Shown: positions 5,732 through 12,708 of the stretch, piece after piece
How the letters are laid out: each line of letters starts with the position of its first letter
Numbering within the stretch: the first letter of the stretch is position 1
IMG/VR virus record: IMGVR_UViG_3300034167_000147
Coordinates: 1 to 24,266 of that record
From: a virus
DNA: 24,266 nucleotides
Reading direction: 5' to 3' (one strand)
Made by a program: the position numbers and the translations under genes
The notes under the pieces: model-generated
The model's database searches: none
What the model was told of the DNA's origin: nothing
Seen by the model: the letters and a program-made list of their open reading frames with translations, nothing else

Positions 5732-6382
5732 ATGAAAATATTAAATTTATATGCTTGTTTAGGAGGCAATCGCTACAAGTGGGATAAAGTAGCAGATATA
5801 GAAGTTACAGCAGTTGAACTTGACCCGGAAGCAGCTCGATTATATAAAGAACGTTTTCCAAATGATACAGTAATAGTAGCAGATGCACATTTATATTTAC
5901 TTAATCATTATAAAGAGTTTGATTTTATTTGGAGTTCACCACCTTGCCCAACACATAGCAGATTTAACTTTTCTATGAAAAATAATTGGGATTTACCATA
6001 TCCTGATATGAAACTTTATCAAGAAATAATATTTTTAAAAACTTGGTTTAATGGAAAATATTGTGTTGAAAATGTTATTCCATATTATGAACCTTTAATA
6101 CCTGCCCAACAAAGAGGTAGACATTTATACTGGACAAACTTCAATTTACCTAATAATATTAATGAACGTAAAAACCCACAATTAAGCAGGGGAACTGCAA
6201 AAGATATTATAGAAAGTTTATCAAAATATCACGATTACGATTTTAATAAATATAAAGGTAAACAAGATAGAAGAAAAATGGCTAGAAATTTAGTAGATTA
6301 TGAAGCTGGATTAACTATTTTAGAAACTGCTTTAGGAATAATAAGAGAAACAAATACAAATCAAATAACACTATTCAAATGA
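5732..6382 (+). CDS. short C5-cytosine DNA methyltransferase-like protein
   Basis: The 216-residue product carries the core motifs of a C5-cytosine methyltransferase: motif I-like LNLYACLGGNRYKW (residues 4-17, S-adenosylmethionine site), SSPPCPTHS (68-76) with the candidate nucleophile C72, ENV (113-115) and QRGR (127-130). The usual motif X (QxGN) is not visible, and the protein is far shorter than typical Dcm-type enzymes (over 300 residues), so the target-recognition region is minimal. Orphan phage enzymes of this kind probably methylate phage DNA to avoid restriction; no cognate nuclease is adjacent. Its leader holds two CACTAAA copies. It overlaps the exonuclease gene by ATGA. Confidence 0.82.
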   Translation: MKILNLYACLGGNRYKWDKVADIEVTAVELDPEAARLYKERFPNDTVIVADAHLYLLNHYKEFDFIWSSPPCPTHSRFNFSMKNNWDLPYPDMKLYQEIIFLKTWFNGKYCVENVIPYYEPLIPAQQRGRHLYWTNFNLPNNINERKNPQLSRGTAKDIIESLSKYHDYDFNKYKGKQDRRKMARNLVDYEAGLTILETALGIIRETNTNQITLFK

Positions 6383-7089
6383 TAATATTAGTAGATGCAG
6401 ACAGCCTAATCTGGAGCAGTTGTTATAAGACAAAAGAGCAACCAAAAGATACAGGCTACCATACTATTGAAGATGCTATTTTAAAGTTCGACGAGGTGTT
6501 TATGTCTATAATAAATACGATTGAAGAAACTTACGAAATCGACAAAGTAATGACATTCGCAGGAGCAAAAGGAAACTTTCGCAAAGAAATAAGTACAACT
6601 TACAAAGCCAATAGAATAGGACGTGAAATACCACCAATTTTAAAAGAGTTACAACATCACGTTAAGTTTCAATACGAATCAATTAGCGGTTATGGAGTTG
6701 AGACAGATGATGTGGTTGCAACCTATTGGAAAAGCCTAAGCGATACCTTCGGATGTAATGAAGTTATAATAGTAAGTATTGACAAAGATTACAAGCAACT
6801 ACCTTGTTTAATGTACAATTATCATTTAAAGCATCAATGCTATTATGATATTAATGAGCCAGAAGCAAAAAGAAACTTTTACACTCAAATGATTACTGGC
6901 GACACTGTGGACAATGTTAATTTTTGCAAAGGTTATGGAGATGCATACTGTAAAAAAGCATTTAAATACTGTTTAAGCGACTATTCTTATATCCGAGTAG
7001 TATTTATTCTATTTAAAAAGATATACAAAAGCAAGGCACGTGAGAACTACATACAGTGTTATAGATTATTAAAATTAAAAACAGAGTAA
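6379..7089 (+). CDS. 5'-3' exonuclease / flap nuclease (T5/T7 type)
   Basis: The 236-residue protein has the acidic clusters of FEN-family 5' nucleases in the expected order: VDADS (D6, D8), FRKEISTTYKANR (67-79), the ETDD cluster (108-111), SIDKDYKQL (D135, D137) and TGDTVDNV (173-180) before the KGYG helix-hairpin-helix start. These residues bind two metal ions and cut 5' flaps or degrade from 5' ends. In phages this enzyme removes RNA primers or feeds annealing-based recombination, which suits the ERF-like protein here. Length is slightly short but complete. The HTH gene overlaps its stop as TAATG. Confidence 0.88.
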   Translation: MIILVDADSLIWSSCYKTKEQPKDTGYHTIEDAILKFDEVFMSIINTIEETYEIDKVMTFAGAKGNFRKEISTTYKANRIGREIPPILKELQHHVKFQYESISGYGVETDDVVATYWKSLSDTFGCNEVIIVSIDKDYKQLPCLMYNYHLKHQCYYDINEPEAKRNFYTQMITGDTVDNVNFCKGYGDAYCKKAFKYCLSDYSYIRVVFILFKKIYKSKARENYIQCYRLLKLKTE

Positions 7090-7319
7090 TGATATATAAT
7101 ATATTACAAATAGCAGAGATATTAAAGATGTCTTCAAATACAGTAAGAGCAAGAACATATAAACTTAAGTTGAAGCCTTATTTATTAAAACCAAATAACA
7201 CGCATTATTTTACACTTGAACAAATGGAATTAATTAGAGATAATATTGCATTTAAAAGACAGGAGACAACATTTTTTGATAGAGTGTATTATATTTACGA
7301 AAGCAAAATGAATAAATAA
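7089..7319 (+). CDS. MerR-like helix-turn-helix protein
   Basis: The 76-residue product has ILQIAEILKMSSNTVRAR at residues about 5-22, a helix-turn-helix of the MerR/excisionase class, followed by FTLEQMELIRDNI, which fits the wing region in such proteins. It lacks the long dimerisation helix and effector domain of full MerR regulators, so it is a minimal DNA-binding protein. It could be a transcription regulator of the phage, or an excisionase-like factor, but no integrase is present in the window. It is coupled to the exonuclease gene by TAATG. Confidence 0.65.
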   Translation: MIYNILQIAEILKMSSNTVRARTYKLKLKPYLLKPNNTHYFTLEQMELIRDNIAFKRQETTFFDRVYYIYESKMNK

Positions 7320-7325
7320 ACAATT

Positions 7326-7700
7326 ATGACAAAAGAAACATACATAGCAGAATGCATAATGAAACTATACGACATTAACGTATATGATAATAGAAGAACA
7401 AAAGAAATAGTCGAGTATCGTTCGCTAATGTGCTATATACTTCACAAAGATTTGAATTTAACGTTATATAAAGTAAGAGATCATTTTAACAACAACGGGA
7501 AGCAAATGAGCCATTGTAATGTTCATCATAACGTTAAGTTGTTTGAAAAGTTAAGAGCAAAGAAAACACATTTAAATGAGCTTAGATTTGAAATATTAGG
7601 AAGCATAGACCCGAAGTATCTTTTATTAAAAAGAATAGAAAATATAGAAGACAAAGAGAAAATAGAACAGATAACTAATTGTATAAATCATTATGAGTAA
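7326..7700 (+). CDS. DnaA domain IV-like DNA-binding protein
   Basis: The 124-residue protein resembles only the C-terminal DNA-binding domain of DnaA. The segment from R32 to about K80 (EYRSLMCYILHKDLNLTLYK, then a DHF loop, then HCNVHHNVKLFEKLR) follows the helix pattern of domain IV, where R..AMYL is followed by the DnaA-box signature helix. The canonical DHST motif is replaced by SHCNVHH. No AAA+ domain is present. A stand-alone protein like this could bind DnaA-box-like sites to influence replication or transcription. It lies just before the terminase genes and overlaps the small terminase by 8 nt. Confidence 0.6.
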   Translation: MTKETYIAECIMKLYDINVYDNRRTKEIVEYRSLMCYILHKDLNLTLYKVRDHFNNNGKQMSHCNVHHNVKLFEKLRAKKTHLNELRFEILGSIDPKYLLLKRIENIEDKEKIEQITNCINHYE

Positions 7701-8106
7701 AATAGGTAAACCAAAATATATTGAAAGCCCAGAAAAACTAAAAGAATATTTTTCAGAATATCAAAAAGAGACAAAAAGTAAACCATTTATAATTAAAGAT
7801 TGGGTTGGAAAAGATGCAATAGAAATATATAGAGAGAAAGAAAGACCTTTTACTATTCAAGGTTTTGAATGTTGGCTATCCGATAATGATATAATTGAAG
7901 ACTTAGGAGACTATTTAAAGAATAAAGAAAACAGATATACAGACTATGCACCTATCTGTTCATACATTAAGAAACAAACGAGCAAAGACCAAATCGAGGG
8001 TGGAATGGCGGGTATTTACAATCCAAGTATAACACAAAGATTAAACGGATTAGTTGAAAAGACACAAACAGAAGTAAACATAACCAAGTTTGAATTTGAT
8101 GAGTAA
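7693..8106 (+). CDS. terminase small subunit (gp3-like)
   Basis: The 137-residue product precedes the large terminase and overlaps it by 8 nt, the standard position of the small subunit. The segment RPFTIQGFECWLSDNDII (residues about 52-69), then the helix around LGDYLKNKE and YAPICSYIKKQTSKDQIEGG, and the later YNPSITQRLNGLVEKTQTEV fit the P22/Sf6-type DNA-packaging gp3 family, in which a ring-forming helical core recognises the packaging site. The C-terminus is acidic and may contact the large subunit. The assignment rests on position plus a family-like pattern. Confidence 0.8.
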   Translation: MSKIGKPKYIESPEKLKEYFSEYQKETKSKPFIIKDWVGKDAIEIYREKERPFTIQGFECWLSDNDIIEDLGDYLKNKENRYTDYAPICSYIKKQTSKDQIEGGMAGIYNPSITQRLNGLVEKTQTEVNITKFEFDE

Positions 8107-9295
8107 CATAAAAGGATATAAACCACATATAAATCAAAGAGTAATCCACGATAGTATTAATAATGAACCGTATAAATATTACGTTTTAAATATTGGTAGG
8201 CAGTTTGGAAAAACTATGTTGGCTATTAACCAAATGTTATATTGGGCAATTAATAATCGAGGTTGTAATATTGCGTGGGTAACACCAGTTTATAAGCAAG
8301 GGAAAAAAGTATTTGCAGAATTAGAAAAGGCTACTCGATCGAGTGGCTTTTTTGAGTTTAACCAATCCGAATTAACTGTTAAAGGTTTTGGATCTACTAT
8401 ATCTTTTTTTAGTGGTGAACGTCCAGACAATATCAGGGGTAATACATTTGATTATCTTATAATAGATGAGACTGCATTTACACGTGAGGAACTTTGGAGC
8501 GAAGTATTAAGTGCAACTGTATTAGTAAAAGGTAAAAAGGTATTGTTTATATCCACGCCAAAAGGAAAGAACCATTTTTATAAACTATCATTACAACCTA
8601 ACTACGATGAACGTTATAAATACTTTCATTTCACATCTTACGATACACCATTTATAAATGAATTAGATTTAGAAGAAAGAAAAAGAAGTTTACCAAGTCA
8701 TATATTCAAACAAGAGTATTTAGCTGAGTTCTTAGATAACTCAAGCGGTTTATTTGCTAATGTAAGAGAATGTATAAAAGAGCCGTTACAATCAACTAAA
8801 TACTATGGAGGTTTAGATATAGGAAGAGCAGACGATTATACAGTATTAACTATTATAAATGAAAATAAACAAGTAGTAATGTGTGAACGCTGGAGGCACG
8901 ATGAGTGGACCAGAATAATAGACAAAGTAGCAATTAAAATAAATCAATATAATGCAAAGGTTTATGTTGAGGTTAACAATCAAGGTGATGTATTTTTTGA
9001 AATGCTTAAAAAGTTATGTGGACAAAAAGTATATCCATTTGTAACATCAACTAAAACTAAACCTATAATGATTGAGGATTTAGCAGTTCTCTTTGAGCAG
9101 AAAGATATTAGCATATTAAATATAAGTTGGTTAATAGATGAGTTAGAAGCTTTCACGTATGTATATAACCAGACAACAAGAAACGTTCAATATTCAGCAC
9201 CGCAAGGAGTTCACGATGACAGTGTGATTAGTTTATCATTATCTATTCAAGCACATAAAGAGTTGAAAAATAAAGGTACTTATGCGGTAAGATAA
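8099..9295 (+). CDS. terL: terminase large subunit
   Basis: The chosen start is the ATG at 8099, not the in-frame TTG at 8090. The 398-residue protein has a packaging ATPase domain with Walker A GRQFGKT (residues 33-39) and Walker B DYLIIDE (118-124, catalytic E following the D), and a coupling motif ISTPKG (151-156). The C-terminal RNase H-like nuclease domain shows GLDIGRADDYTVL (238-250, D240), a YVEVNNQGD strand and HDD (372-374), giving the metal-binding acidic residues. It pumps and cuts genomic DNA at the portal vertex. It is followed not by the portal, as in most phages, but by a promoter and a small cassette. Confidence 0.95.
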   Translation: MSNIKGYKPHINQRVIHDSINNEPYKYYVLNIGRQFGKTMLAINQMLYWAINNRGCNIAWVTPVYKQGKKVFAELEKATRSSGFFEFNQSELTVKGFGSTISFFSGERPDNIRGNTFDYLIIDETAFTREELWSEVLSATVLVKGKKVLFISTPKGKNHFYKLSLQPNYDERYKYFHFTSYDTPFINELDLEERKRSLPSHIFKQEYLAEFLDNSSGLFANVRECIKEPLQSTKYYGGLDIGRADDYTVLTIINENKQVVMCERWRHDEWTRIIDKVAIKINQYNAKVYVEVNNQGDVFFEMLKKLCGQKVYPFVTSTKTKPIMIEDLAVLFEQKDISILNISWLIDELEAFTYVYNQTTRNVQYSAPQGVHDDSVISLSLSIQAHKELKNKGTYAVR

Positions 9296-9322
9296 AATAA
9301 TTTAAAAATAAGTTATTAAAAG

Positions 9323-9355
9323 TTTGTTTATAACATTTATTTATTTGTATATTTG
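9323..9355 (+). promoter_or_regulatory. Bacteroidota-type promoter
   Basis: TTTG at 9323-9326 and TATATTTG at 9348-9355 are separated by 21 nt and fit the TTTG / TAnnTTTG consensus. The first 14 bases (TTTGTTTATAACAT) are identical to 4788-4801 in the other promoter, beyond what the consensus needs. The predicted start near 9362 gives a leader of about 30 nt before the ATG at 9391. Confidence 0.8.
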
Positions 9356-9390
9356 TCCCAGCAATAAAGCGAAACACTAAAACAGATATT

Positions 9391-9522
9391 ATGAAAATAG
9401 GAATTACAGTTAATTACTTTGGGAAACAAGCAGAAGTATTAGAATTTAATAAAACTCACGTATTAATTAAATTTAAAGATGGCAGCAAATTATGTACAAC
9501 TAAAACAGCATTTAACAGATAA
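9391..9522 (+). CDS. 43-aa hypothetical protein
   Basis: The gene follows the promoter and the leader CACTAAAACAGATATT. The 43-residue product (starting MKIGITVNYFGKQAEVLEF) alternates hydrophobic and polar residues, with HVLIKFKDGSKLCTT, suggesting a small beta-barrel or SH3-like fold. It is basic and has one Cys. No family is assigned. Promoter, leader and the following gene indicate it is expressed as the first gene of a two-gene unit. Confidence 0.7.
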   Translation: MKIGITVNYFGKQAEVLEFNKTHVLIKFKDGSKLCTTKTAFNR

Positions 9523-9536
9523 CTAAAACGAATAAA

Positions 9537-9755
9537 ATGAAAACATTATTAGAAAGATTAAAGCCAGAGTATTTAGAATTATTAGAAAGTGAAACATCTA
9601 AATATCCAAATACATATTTAATTATTAAAAGAGAATTACAGACTAAAATATTTTCTACTGATTTAACGGTAGGAACAGCACAAAGAATGTGTGCAGATTT
9701 TAATGTTCCATTTGAGTTTTATTTTATAAATGATTTATTTGGAAAATACGAATAA
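9537..9755 (+). CDS. 72-aa hypothetical protein
   Basis: The second gene of the cassette starts 14 nt after the first stop, again with an ACTAAA leader 9 nt before the ATG. The product begins MKTLLERLKPEYLELLESET, continues with YLIIKRELQTKIFSTDLTVG and ends in an aromatic stretch (VPFEFYFINDLFGKYE). It appears helical, with no visible catalytic motif. A terminator hairpin follows 25 nt after the stop. Confidence 0.75.
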   Translation: MKTLLERLKPEYLELLESETSKYPNTYLIIKRELQTKIFSTDLTVGTAQRMCADFNVPFEFYFINDLFGKYE

Positions 9756-9780
9756 CAACTACTACACTACACAACTAAAT

Positions 9781-9806
9781 AAGCCACTTTAACGAGTGGT
9801 TTTTTT
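9781..9806 (+). terminator. intrinsic terminator
   Basis: AAGCCACT (9781-9788) pairs with AGTGG plus the first Ts (9795-9802) around the loop TTAACG, and is followed by an uninterrupted T run to 9806. It closes the two-gene unit that begins at the promoter at 9323. The remaining bases to the next start (9807-9866) are AT-rich with no convincing promoter. Confidence 0.85.
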
Positions 9807-9866
9807 ATTTCTATATACTTTCATCAAATATAAATAATATTGCGTTATATCTAAAATAACAAAGCA

Positions 9867-10517
9867 ATGAGAGTAATAGTACCAACTTCACTAAAAGATA
9901 TATCATTAAGTCAATACCAAACTTACTTAAGAGAATTAGAAAATAATTCAGATGAAAGCGAAGACTACTTTAAAATTAAAAGGCTTCAGATATTTTGTAA
10001 CTTAAGTTATGAGCAAGTAATGAATATTCAATACGGTTCTATTACTGAAATTTCAAATAAAATAGATGAAGTATTAAATAGTAAAAACGATTACGTTGAA
10101 CGATTTATTATTAATGGAATAAACTTTGGTTGGATACCTAATTTAGATGAAATGAATTACGGTGAGTTCTTAGATTTGAATAATAATATATCAGATTGGG
10201 AAAATATTCACATTGCAATGGGTGTTCTTTATCGCCCGATTATCAAAGAGTTACAAAATAAATATGCTATTGAACCATACGCTGGAGACAAGTACCACGA
10301 GCAGTTAAAACATATTAAAATGGATTGCGTTGTAGGAGCAATGGTTTTTTTTTGGAATTTAGGAATGGACTTGGGGATAGCTACAGCGAACTATTTGGAG
10401 GTGGAAGTGAACAAGATGCCTTTGGAGCAACAAATACTTTTGCAAAGGAGTGGAGTTGGTATGCAACAATTGACGACCTCACTAAAGGAGATGTTACAAG
10501 AGATGAAGCAGTTTTAA
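9867..10517 (+). CDS. tail assembly chaperone candidate, zero-frame product (gpG-like)
   Basis: The 216-residue zero-frame protein begins MRVIVPTSLKDISLSQYQTY and contains ISDWENIHIAMGVLYRPI and then VVGAMVFFWNLGMDL. From memory this sequence type (VP.SL.DI.L.QYQ ... LYRPI ... FF.NLG) recurs in Bacteroidota phages just before the tail genes. Together with the -1 frame continuation it fits the tail assembly chaperone of long-tailed phages (lambda gpG), which coats the tape measure during tail assembly. It has no membrane segment. It begins the tail operon, 111 nt after the cassette's last gene. The chaperone role is inferred from the frameshift architecture. Confidence 0.75.
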   Translation: MRVIVPTSLKDISLSQYQTYLRELENNSDESEDYFKIKRLQIFCNLSYEQVMNIQYGSITEISNKIDEVLNSKNDYVERFIINGINFGWIPNLDEMNYGEFLDLNNNISDWENIHIAMGVLYRPIIKELQNKYAIEPYAGDKYHEQLKHIKMDCVVGAMVFFWNLGMDLGIATANYLEVEVNKMPLEQQILLQRSGVGMQQLTTSLKEMLQEMKQF

Positions 10518-10618
10518 ATTTACCTATGCATCAATGTTTAAAAAGAATATGTTATAAGATTGCAAAGGCTAAAATGGAGAATGATAATTTAAAAAAGATA
10601 CAAAGTAATGGCAGATAA
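9867..10618 (+). CDS. tail assembly chaperone candidate, -1 frameshift fusion (gpGT-like)
   Basis: A -1 shift on T_TTT_TTT at 10346-10352 joins residues 1-162 of the zero frame to an 88-codon extension that resumes at 10352 and ends at 10618, giving about 250 residues. The extension contains FAKEWSWYATIDDLTKGDV and LNLPMHQCLKRICYKIAK, which match a W.WY.(S/T)I..L..GD pattern I recall in such proteins. Its frame has no ATG before 10526, well after the WSWY motif, so ordinary initiation cannot make it. The stop overlaps the next gene start by 11 nt. By analogy with lambda gpGT, the T part would bind the tail tube protein. Frameshift efficiency is unknown. Confidence 0.75.
10334..10353 (+). other. 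-1 programmed frameshift site
   Basis: Nine T bases at 10345-10353 contain the heptamer T_TTT_TTT in the zero frame (10346-10352), allowing both tRNAs to re-pair perfectly after a one-base backward slip. AGGAG at 10334-10338 lies 7 nt upstream and resembles the Shine-Dalgarno-like stimulator of dnaX. In Bacteroidota the anti-Shine-Dalgarno is largely occluded, so its effect is uncertain. A downstream pseudoknot was not established by eye. Confidence 0.75.
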
Positions 10619-11081
10619 TTTAAGAGGTGTTGAGGCGATTTATAGAGTAGTACAAGCGTTGAATGACGAACTAATAAGTAATCCATTTTGCAACACGGTT
10701 ACGCTTGGCGAACAGACAGAAATAGACTTGGCAAAGATGACTATATTTCCAATGGCTAATATTACAATGAACAGCGTTACACACAATGACAATAGTTTAA
10801 CTTTTGATTTGACAATTGTAAATGTAGATATAGTTGAAGTATCGAAAGAGCCAATAGAAAATAATATCTACAACAATGATAATATGCTATATATCTGGAC
10901 AAACCAACTGTATGTTATTAATAGATTGATAGGTAGATTAAAGCACGGTTCACTTTACGAAAGCTGGGAATTGAACAACGACCCACAAAGCGAGTTTATA
11001 AATAAAGAGTTTGAAAATATGTTAGCTGGTTTGACAACTAACATTTCAATTACAGTACCGAATGATATTAGTGTATGTTAA
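10608..11081 (+). CDS. tail completion / terminator candidate
   Basis: The 157-residue protein starts inside the last codons of the frameshift product. It shows an early helix GVEAIYRVVQALNDEL, a strand-rich centre with TIFPMANITMNSV and LTFDLTIVNVDIVEVS, and a C-terminal part with LYVINRLIGRLKHGSLYE and FENMLAGLTTNISITVP. A small alpha/beta protein of this length next to a gp10-like gene often is the tail terminator that caps the tube, and proteins with an N.LAG...(I/F).I.VPND ending are familiar in Bacteroidota phages at this place. The assignment is positional and tentative. It overlaps the next gene by 7 nt. Confidence 0.6.
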   Translation: MADNLRGVEAIYRVVQALNDELISNPFCNTVTLGEQTEIDLAKMTIFPMANITMNSVTHNDNSLTFDLTIVNVDIVEVSKEPIENNIYNNDNMLYIWTNQLYVINRLIGRLKHGSLYESWELNNDPQSEFINKEFENMLAGLTTNISITVPNDISVC

Positions 11082-11620
11082 AAATTGACAACTTAAAAGA
11101 AGCATTAGACAATTTCAGTAATAAAATAACTGAAGATGCAATTGCGAACCTGGTAAGTAGTGGGAAAGTTGATACAGGAAAGTTAAAAGACAGCATTAAA
11201 AATTTAGGGGCAAAGGTTTCTAAAAATTCAATAGAGATAAAGATTGCAATGTTACCTTATGGTGCTTTTGTAGACAAAGGAGTTCGAGGTGCTGGAGGTG
11301 TTCGTAAAATTACATCAGCATTTAAAAGAACAAACAACAGAGGTAAGATATGGAAGCAAAAAGGAAAAGGAAGTCCTTACTCATTTAAAGAAGGAATCAA
11401 ACCAAGTGTAAAGCATTTTATTGAATGGTCAAACAAAAGAGGTTTAAGTCCTTACGCAGTACGTGAAGCGGTATATAGACAAGGTATAGAGCCAAACCAC
11501 TTTTTAGAAAAGGCAGTTAATAAAAACATAGGCGAATTATCGAATGTAATAATTGAAGCTTTTAATATTGATGTTAAAAACACGGTTGAATATTTAATAA
11601 AACAAAACTTTAAGAAATGA
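11075..11620 (+). CDS. HK97 gp10-like head-tail/tail protein
   Basis: The 181-residue protein fits the HK97 gp10-like family: an N-terminal helical region with VSSGKVDTGKLKDSIKN (residues about 27-43), then IEIKIAMLPYGAFVDKGVRG (about 53-72), where the (Y/F)G.FVD.G motif corresponds to the family core, and a C-terminal helix with NHFLEKAVNKNIGE. The middle is unusually basic (KIWKQKGKGS). Family members are neck or tail-completion proteins at the head-tail junction. Start and end overlap the neighbours, typical of a translationally coupled morphogenesis block. Confidence 0.75.
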   Translation: MLKIDNLKEALDNFSNKITEDAIANLVSSGKVDTGKLKDSIKNLGAKVSKNSIEIKIAMLPYGAFVDKGVRGAGGVRKITSAFKRTNNRGKIWKQKGKGSPYSFKEGIKPSVKHFIEWSNKRGLSPYAVREAVYRQGIEPNHFLEKAVNKNIGELSNVIIEAFNIDVKNTVEYLIKQNFKK

Positions 11621-12708
11621 ATATTATAAAGAGCAGAAGTCCATTTGTAATTTCGGTAAACGAAGCATTACAGATAGGGGCAAGAATAGAGTTAAGAATT
11701 TGGCACAACGGACAAGATGTACCATTGTTAGCAACTAAAACACTATCTAAATTAATTCCAAGTCCAACACAATTGAAATTAGACTGGAATATATCACAAT
11801 ATTTAGATGAAGCTATTGATATTATAAATGCTGTTAAAAGCAATAGTACTGTACTTGAAAATAATAACAATTGGGTTTATTGCAAAGTCAAAAGATATAA
11901 ATTAATAGGTTCAAATTATATAGCAATAGATGAGGTATTATATGTTTGTGTAAAAGGCTTCAATGATTTTATGGTAGGCAATCAGGTTGCAGAAAATTCT
12001 TTGTTGAAAGTATTAAATAACAATCTTATAAATAGCTATTATAACAAAGGAATAAATGAAACGCCCTATGTTAATATAGTAATTGACAAAGTTAGTGACA
12101 AAACTTTAACGGCAACTTATGAAAGAAACGATGGGGTTATTTATTCGGTAGTTCAAAACTTATTAGCTGGTCAAGTAGGTATTTTTAATTTAAAAGTTCC
12201 TTTAACTTTAAACCCAATTGATGGAAATTTTGCAAACGGTTGTAAATTAACTTTGAGTTACCAAACTTCAGGAGTACCAATTGTAAATATATTTAATACA
12301 TATCCGACAGAGGAATGCAAATACACGCCCGTTGAATGTTCATTTATAAATTCAAAAGGTGGTTGGCAGTTTTTAACGTTCTTTAAGGCACAAACTAATT
12401 CTATAAGTGTTAAGGGTTCAAATTATAATTTAATGCCAAGCGAGGTTAATTATAATGCTTTAAAAGGGCAAAGCAAATCATTTAATATAAATGGAAGTCA
12501 AAGCATAAAATTAAACACGGGATTTGTAGATGAGAATAATAATGAGTTAATAAAAGATTTAATGTTAAGTGAAACAGTTTTATTAGATAATAAACCTGTA
12601 AAATTAAAAACACAAAGTTTAACTTATAAAACTCATTTAAAAGATAAAAATATAAACTTTGAGGTTGAATTTGAATATGCTTTTGAATTAATAAATAATC
12701 ATTTATGA
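11617..12708 (+). CDS. tail structural protein, unknown role
   Basis: The 363-residue protein is strand-rich, with early segments INEAL-like SVNEALQIGARIELRIWHNG and LKLDWNISQYLDEAIDII (residues about 13-70), and a later CKYTPVECSFINSKGGWQFL (about 231-250). Proteins with this (S)P...EIRIW...ISQ(Y/F)..., CKY.P..C.F.N..G..Q pattern occur in Bacteroidota phages next to the large tail protein that follows here. It may be part of the distal tail or baseplate, but I cannot place it in a defined family. ATGA overlaps couple it to both neighbours. Confidence 0.7.
   Translation: MNIIKSRSPFVISVNEALQIGARIELRIWHNGQDVPLLATKTLSKLIPSPTQLKLDWNISQYLDEAIDIINAVKSNSTVLENNNNWVYCKVKRYKLIGSNYIAIDEVLYVCVKGFNDFMVGNQVAENSLLKVLNNNLINSYYNKGINETPYVNIVIDKVSDKTLTATYERNDGVIYSVVQNLLAGQVGIFNLKVPLTLNPIDGNFANGCKLTLSYQTSGVPIVNIFNTYPTEECKYTPVECSFINSKGGWQFLTFFKAQTNSISVKGSNYNLMPSEVNYNALKGQSKSFNINGSQSIKLNTGFVDENNNELIKDLMLSETVLLDNKPVKLKTQSLTYKTHLKDKNINFEVEFEYAFELINNHL

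Noticed and set aside
8090-8098. Extended large terminase start at TTG 8090
   Set aside because: The ATG at 8099 overlaps the small terminase stop in the usual way, and the extra three residues add nothing recognisable.
9807-9866. Promoter for the tail operon just after the cassette terminator
   Set aside because: TATACTTTC is only a partial match and no TTTG lies at the right distance. The operon must need a promoter or readthrough, but this sequence does not show it convincingly.
10325-10618. Independent gene starting at the TTG at 10325
   Set aside because: It would start inside the conserved zero-frame gene with no leader motif. The T_TTT_TTT site 21 nt downstream gives a better explanation by frameshifting.
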